From Pseudorhodobacter antarcticus (GTDB taxonomy: Bacteria > Pseudomonadota > Alphaproteobacteria > Rhodobacterales > Rhodobacteraceae), in the NCBI GenBank assembly GCA_945861995.1, contig CAMAWZ010000110.1, positions 1 through 7,768 on the forward strand: DNA of 7,768 nucleotides. The letters are read 5' to 3'. Each line of letters starts with the position of its first letter. Within the stretch, counting starts at the first letter, position 1. A program made the position numbers and the translations under genes. The notes under the pieces are model-generated. The model was not told the origin of the DNA. It worked only from the letters and a program-made list of their open reading frames with translations, and did no database searches. Shown here piece by piece: positions 5,638-7,768 of the stretch.

Positions 5638-6930
5638 TCAAAGGCCAGAATTGGGGCCAGAATTGGGCCCAGAATTGGCCACCGTTGCGCCTGCCAAGAT
5701 CGACGGCTCTCGCCGCGCAGGGCATGGGGTGCGCTGGCAGGTGCGGCACGTGGCCCCCACACCCAGCGCTGGCGCGGCCCCTGCGCCCGCTGGAATAATC
5801 AGCATCATCGCGCGGCGCAGTCCTGGCCCACCAAAGCCAGCGGGATGGCTGACCATGCCAAAGCCGCGCAGGGCAAAGCGCGGGGCATTCGGGCTGGCCG
5901 CGCCCACCTCAACCACCGTTTCAATCGCTTGCATCGGATGCGCAAGGGCCGTGAACAGCGGCCAAAGCGGACAGGCCGCCCCAAAGCGCGGCAGGGAAAA
6001 CCCCGCGACCGCGCGGCGCAGCACCAGCGTGCCAGACCCATCGCAGGCCACTAACCCCAGCCCAAGATCTGGCGCAAAGGCCAGTCGGCGAAAGGCGGCA
6101 AAAGGGGCGGCATTCAGCGCATTTGCAATGGCCAGCGGATCAGGCCCATGCACGGCAAGTGCCGCGCGAAAGGCAGCATCGGGCAGACTGGCGTGATCGG
6201 CGCGAACATCTCCCTGCAGCGCGCGCGCCATATCGCGGGCGGGGGCAGACAGGGCGCTGGGAATATCAGCCTTGGCAATTTGCCAATCTAGGCCGCTGGC
6301 CCAAACCTCGACCTCTTCTTGCGGACTGGCGCTGCCCTGCGCATCAATCTGCCCGCCGCTGTCCAGATACCGCACCAACGCCTCGGCCCCTTTGGCAAGG
6401 CGTGCCGTATCCTGATCCAGATTGCGCATAAACCGCGCCTGCCATTCAGGTTCCAAATCGTCCGTTTCGGCCAGAATAACAGAGGTTGATCGCACTGATG
6501 CCACCGCCGAAAGCACCTCGTGTAAATTGGCAGACAAGTGCGGGTCATGCGACATACGGTCATTCACGGCGGCAATCGCTGCCTCTTGCGCCAAGCTGCG
6601 TTGATGCATGGCCAGCACTGCCTCTGCCCATCCGGGAAAGCGCTGTGCAAATTCATCGGCGCGGGCAAGTTCGGCTGTGGGCCATGCCAGCGCCACTGCG
6701 CGCAAATCGTCCAGCGCCGCGCCGCCGCCGCCATCGGCAAAGGCTTCGGGTGTATCGTTCAAGGCGCTGGCAAGACGGGCCAAAACGGCCTGCGGCACGC
6801 GCCTGCGATTATGTTCAATCAGGTTCAGATAACTGGCCGACAGACCCGCCGCCTGCGCCACATCACCCTGCCGCAGCCCAAGCGCCATGCGCCGCGCGCG
6901 CAGTTTTGACCCTGATAATGCCGCAACCAT
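5638..6930 (-). CDS. XRE-family regulator, short-chain fatty acyl regulator (ScfR)-like
   Basis: A 430-residue cytoplasmic DNA-binding protein. Residues about 9-62 form a Cro/CI-type helix-turn-helix (KLRARRMALGLRQGDVAQAA followed by GLSASYLNLIEHNRRRVP). The middle is helical. The C-terminal half matches the DUF2083/ScfR layout: AFRRLAF (279-285), FGAACPLWPLFTAL (316-329) and a Cys cluster CRTCQRTPC (Cys395, Cys398, Cys403) followed by PARREPSIL. ScfR-family proteins such as PccR and RamB respond to short-chain acyl-CoA and control propionate, acetate or glyoxylate metabolism. No HExxH peptidase motif of the IrrE type is visible. The start is ATG 6928-6930, with AGGGGG six bases upstream. An in-frame ATG at 6978 would run through the promoter and is rejected. 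The last 13 residues come from a 12-bp tandem repeat and are probably a recent extension. It is the first gene of the operon with the receiver, two-helix protein and sensor kinase. The acyl-CoA ligand is inferred. Confidence 0.82.
   Translation of the reverse strand: MVAALSGSKLRARRMALGLRQGDVAQAAGLSASYLNLIEHNRRRVPQAVLARLASALNDTPEAFADGGGGAALDDLRAVALAWPTAELARADEFAQRFPGWAEAVLAMHQRSLAQEAAIAAVNDRMSHDPHLSANLHEVLSAVASVRSTSVILAETDDLEPEWQARFMRNLDQDTARLAKGAEALVRYLDSGGQIDAQGSASPQEEVEVWASGLDWQIAKADIPSALSAPARDMARALQGDVRADHASLPDAAFRAALAVHGPDPLAIANALNAAPFAAFRRLAFAPDLGLGLVACDGSGTLVLRRAVAGFSLPRFGAACPLWPLFTALAHPMQAIETVVEVGAASPNAPRFALRGFGMVSHPAGFGGPGLRRAMMLIIPAGAGAAPALGVGATCRTCQRTPCPARREPSILAGATVANSGPNSGPNSGL
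5645..5680. repeat. 12-bp tandem repeat, three copies, in the 3' end of the XRE gene
   Basis: Three contiguous 12-bp units, CCAGAATTGGGG, CCAGAATTGGGC and CCAGAATTGGCC, differ only in the last two bases. Read on the - strand in the XRE frame they give the NSGP-NSGP-NSG tail immediately before the stop. Since the unit is a multiple of three, gain or loss of copies changes tail length without shifting the frame. Confidence 0.85.
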
Positions 6931-6942
6931 TCCGTGCCCCCT

Positions 6943-6959
6943 TTTGTAAATCTTTACAA
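6943..6959. promoter_or_regulatory. putative operator TTTGTAAA-TC-TTTACAA of the XRE operon
   Basis: TTGTAAA (6944-6950) and TTTACAA (6953-6959) are a perfect 7-bp inverted repeat with a 2-base spacer, ending just upstream of the XRE ribosome binding site. Each half resembles the TTTGCAAA core I recall for ScfR-type regulators (PccR, RamB). Its location over the presumed -10 fits autorepression by the XRE protein. Confidence 0.55.
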
Positions 6960-6978
6960 CACAGGGGCGGATAGGCAA
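6950..6978 (-). promoter_or_regulatory. candidate promoter of the XRE-receiver-kinase operon
   Basis: On the - strand TTGCCT (6978-6973) and TAAAGAT (6956-6950) are separated by 16 bases and could be -35 and -10 elements. The start site would fall near 6943, leaving a leader of about a dozen bases that carries the AGGGGG ribosome binding site. The match is moderate. It lies directly behind the terminator of the upstream gene, which is where a promoter is expected. Confidence 0.4.
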
Positions 6979-6980
6979 TG

Positions 6981-7011
6981 AAAAACGCGCCCAAAGTTTC
7001 CTTTGGGCGCG
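6981..7011 (-). terminator. intrinsic terminator of the ABC substrate-binding protein gene
   Basis: CGCGCCCAAAG (6986-6996) and CTTTGGGCGCG (7001-7011) form a perfect 11-bp stem. Read on the - strand the loop is GAAA, a stable tetraloop type, and the stem is followed by TTTTT (6985-6981). It starts about 21 bases after the stop codon at 7033. On the + strand the trailing sequence is CGGGTTTT, so weak bidirectional action is possible, but no + strand gene leads into it. Confidence 0.9.
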
Positions 7012-7032
7012 CGGGTTTTGTAAAGCGGCTGC

Positions 7033-7768
7033 TTATTGCAGGGCTTTATCCGTCACTTGCGACGTCCATGCGCCCGCTGGTTCTGCGGTGATCACAGGAT
7101 CGCTGCCGCCCGACATCAGGGCTGCCACGGTGGCGGTGTAATCGGCCTCGTCCAGCGCGCCGTTGCTGCCTGCGGTCAGTTTGGCAATCTCGCCCATCAT
7201 GCGGGTTTGACCTTCGATGGTCGCCGCACCGGCGCTATCATTGTCCACAACGATCTGCGCAGCTTCGTCAACATTCGCTTCTGCATATTTCCAACCCTTC
7301 ATAGATGCGCGCACGAAACGCACCATCTTGTCTTCAAAGGCGGGATCGGCCAGTTTTTCTTCCATGACATAAAGACCGTCTTCCAGCAATGCCATGCCTT
7401 CGTCGGAATATTTGAAGTTGACCAATTCCTCGGGTTTGATCCCCGCATCAATCACCTGCCAGTATTCGTTGTAGGTCATCGTCGAAACGCAAGCCGCCTG
7501 CTTTTGCAGCAGCGGGTCTACGTTAAAGCCTTGCTTGAGCACAGTTACATCAGTGCCATCGGTTTTCAGGCCCAGCGTGTTCATCCAGTTCAGGAACGGG
7601 TATTCATTGCCGCCAAACCACACGCCCAGCGTTTTGCCCTTGAAATCAGCAGGTGTTGCCACCCCCGATTCCTTTAGGCAGGTCAGCATCAAGCCGCTGG
7701 TCTTGAACGGCTGGGCGATGTTCACGAGCGCCAGACCTTGCTCGCGTGCTGCAAGTGCGGATGGCATC
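7033..7768 (-). CDS. NMT1/ThiY-type ABC transporter substrate-binding protein, 5'-truncated
   Basis: The frame is open to the right edge of the window and ends with TAA at 7035-7033, so about 245 C-terminal residues are seen and the signal peptide and first lobe start are outside. The ATG at 7767 is probably internal. The visible part matches the NMT1/THI5-like periplasmic binding proteins common in rhodobacteria: MPSALAAREQG, DFKGKTLGVWFGGNEYPFLNW, LKQGFNVDPLLQKQAACVSTMTYNEYW and LEDGLYVMEEKL. Members bind pyrimidine-like or other small heterocyclic compounds (thiamine precursor, riboflavin, pyrimidine or hydantoin systems), and the exact ligand cannot be told here. The Cys-rich CCCFC motif of the yeast enzyme is absent, as expected for a transporter component. 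Permease and ATPase genes are not in the window. A strong terminator follows, so it is the last gene of its transcript. Confidence 0.88.
   Translation of the reverse strand, partial: MPSALAAREQGLALVNIAQPFKTSGLMLTCLKESGVATPADFKGKTLGVWFGGNEYPFLNWMNTLGLKTDGTDVTVLKQGFNVDPLLQKQAACVSTMTYNEYWQVIDAGIKPEELVNFKYSDEGMALLEDGLYVMEEKLADPAFEDKMVRFVRASMKGWKYAEANVDEAAQIVVDNDSAGAATIEGQTRMMGEIAKLTAGSNGALDEADYTATVAALMSGGSDPVITAEPAGAWTSQVTDKALQ

Noticed and set aside
5594..5749. Upstream extension of the receiver frame with a WAQFWPQFWP stretch
   Set aside because: It comes from the 12-bp repeat read in another frame inside the XRE gene; the receiver has its own ribosome binding site and a normal start at 5593.
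5069..6196. Long + strand open frame (375 codons) opposite the receiver and XRE genes
   Set aside because: Its translation is rich in Arg, Pro, Gln and His with no domain pattern. It lies antisense to two genes with clear motifs and is an effect of high GC.
6931..6978. N-terminal extension of the XRE regulator from an ATG at 6978
   Set aside because: It would run through the candidate promoter and operator and lacks a ribosome binding site; the ATG at 6930 has a good one and begins next to the helix-turn-helix.
6986..7011. Hairpin as an operator or attenuator of the XRE operon
   Set aside because: The perfect stem, GAAA loop and T5 on the - strand, 21 bases after a stop codon, are fully explained as the terminator of the upstream gene.
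1..7768. CRISPR arrays, tRNA or rRNA genes, insertion sequences, phage genes
   Set aside because: None were seen; the only repeats are the short 12-bp and 13-bp arrays and small palindromes.

Overview
The window (about 60% GC, tightly packed genes, GTG/TTG starts plausible) looks like a chromosomal segment of an alphaproteobacterium, most likely a Rhodobacterales/Roseobacter-type organism. This rests on recognising the protein families and their wording: an NMT1-type binding protein, an ScfR-like XRE regulator with a C-terminal Cys cluster, an SLC5-STAC histidine kinase and an orphan FliM/FliN-like protein. It is not based on a database search.

Left end, + strand (1-872): the 3' part of a YeeE/YedE-type (DUF6691) membrane protein with the sulfur-transporter motif GFCPGPA, then a small DUF442/TIGR01244-type rhodanese-like or phosphatase-like protein with a CX4R active-site loop. 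The pair resembles the sulfide/sulfane-sulfur detoxification operons (bigR/blh type) of alphaproteobacteria.

Middle, - strand (6930 down to 875): five consecutive genes read leftwards. They are an XRE/ScfR-like regulator, a stand-alone CheY-like receiver, a two-helix membrane protein, an 892-residue sensor kinase whose N-terminus is a sodium:solute symporter, and a FliM/FliN (SpoA-domain) protein. The first four are separated by 44, 0 and 3 bp and look like one transcript. The fifth follows after 72 bp. A likely promoter with a TTTGTAAA/TTTACAA inverted repeat over its -10 lies in front of the XRE gene. The simplest model is that a small solute, perhaps a short-chain carboxylate, is sensed by the symporter-kinase, phosphate passes to the receiver, and the XRE protein adds acyl-CoA-type control. 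What the receiver and the FliM-like protein act on is unknown. This is the part most worth following up.

Right end, - strand (7768-7033): the C-terminal part of an NMT1/ThiY-type ABC transporter substrate-binding protein, closed by a strong intrinsic terminator that insulates it from the XRE operon.

No tRNA, rRNA, CRISPR, insertion sequence or phage gene was seen. There is no gap over 300 bp without a gene.
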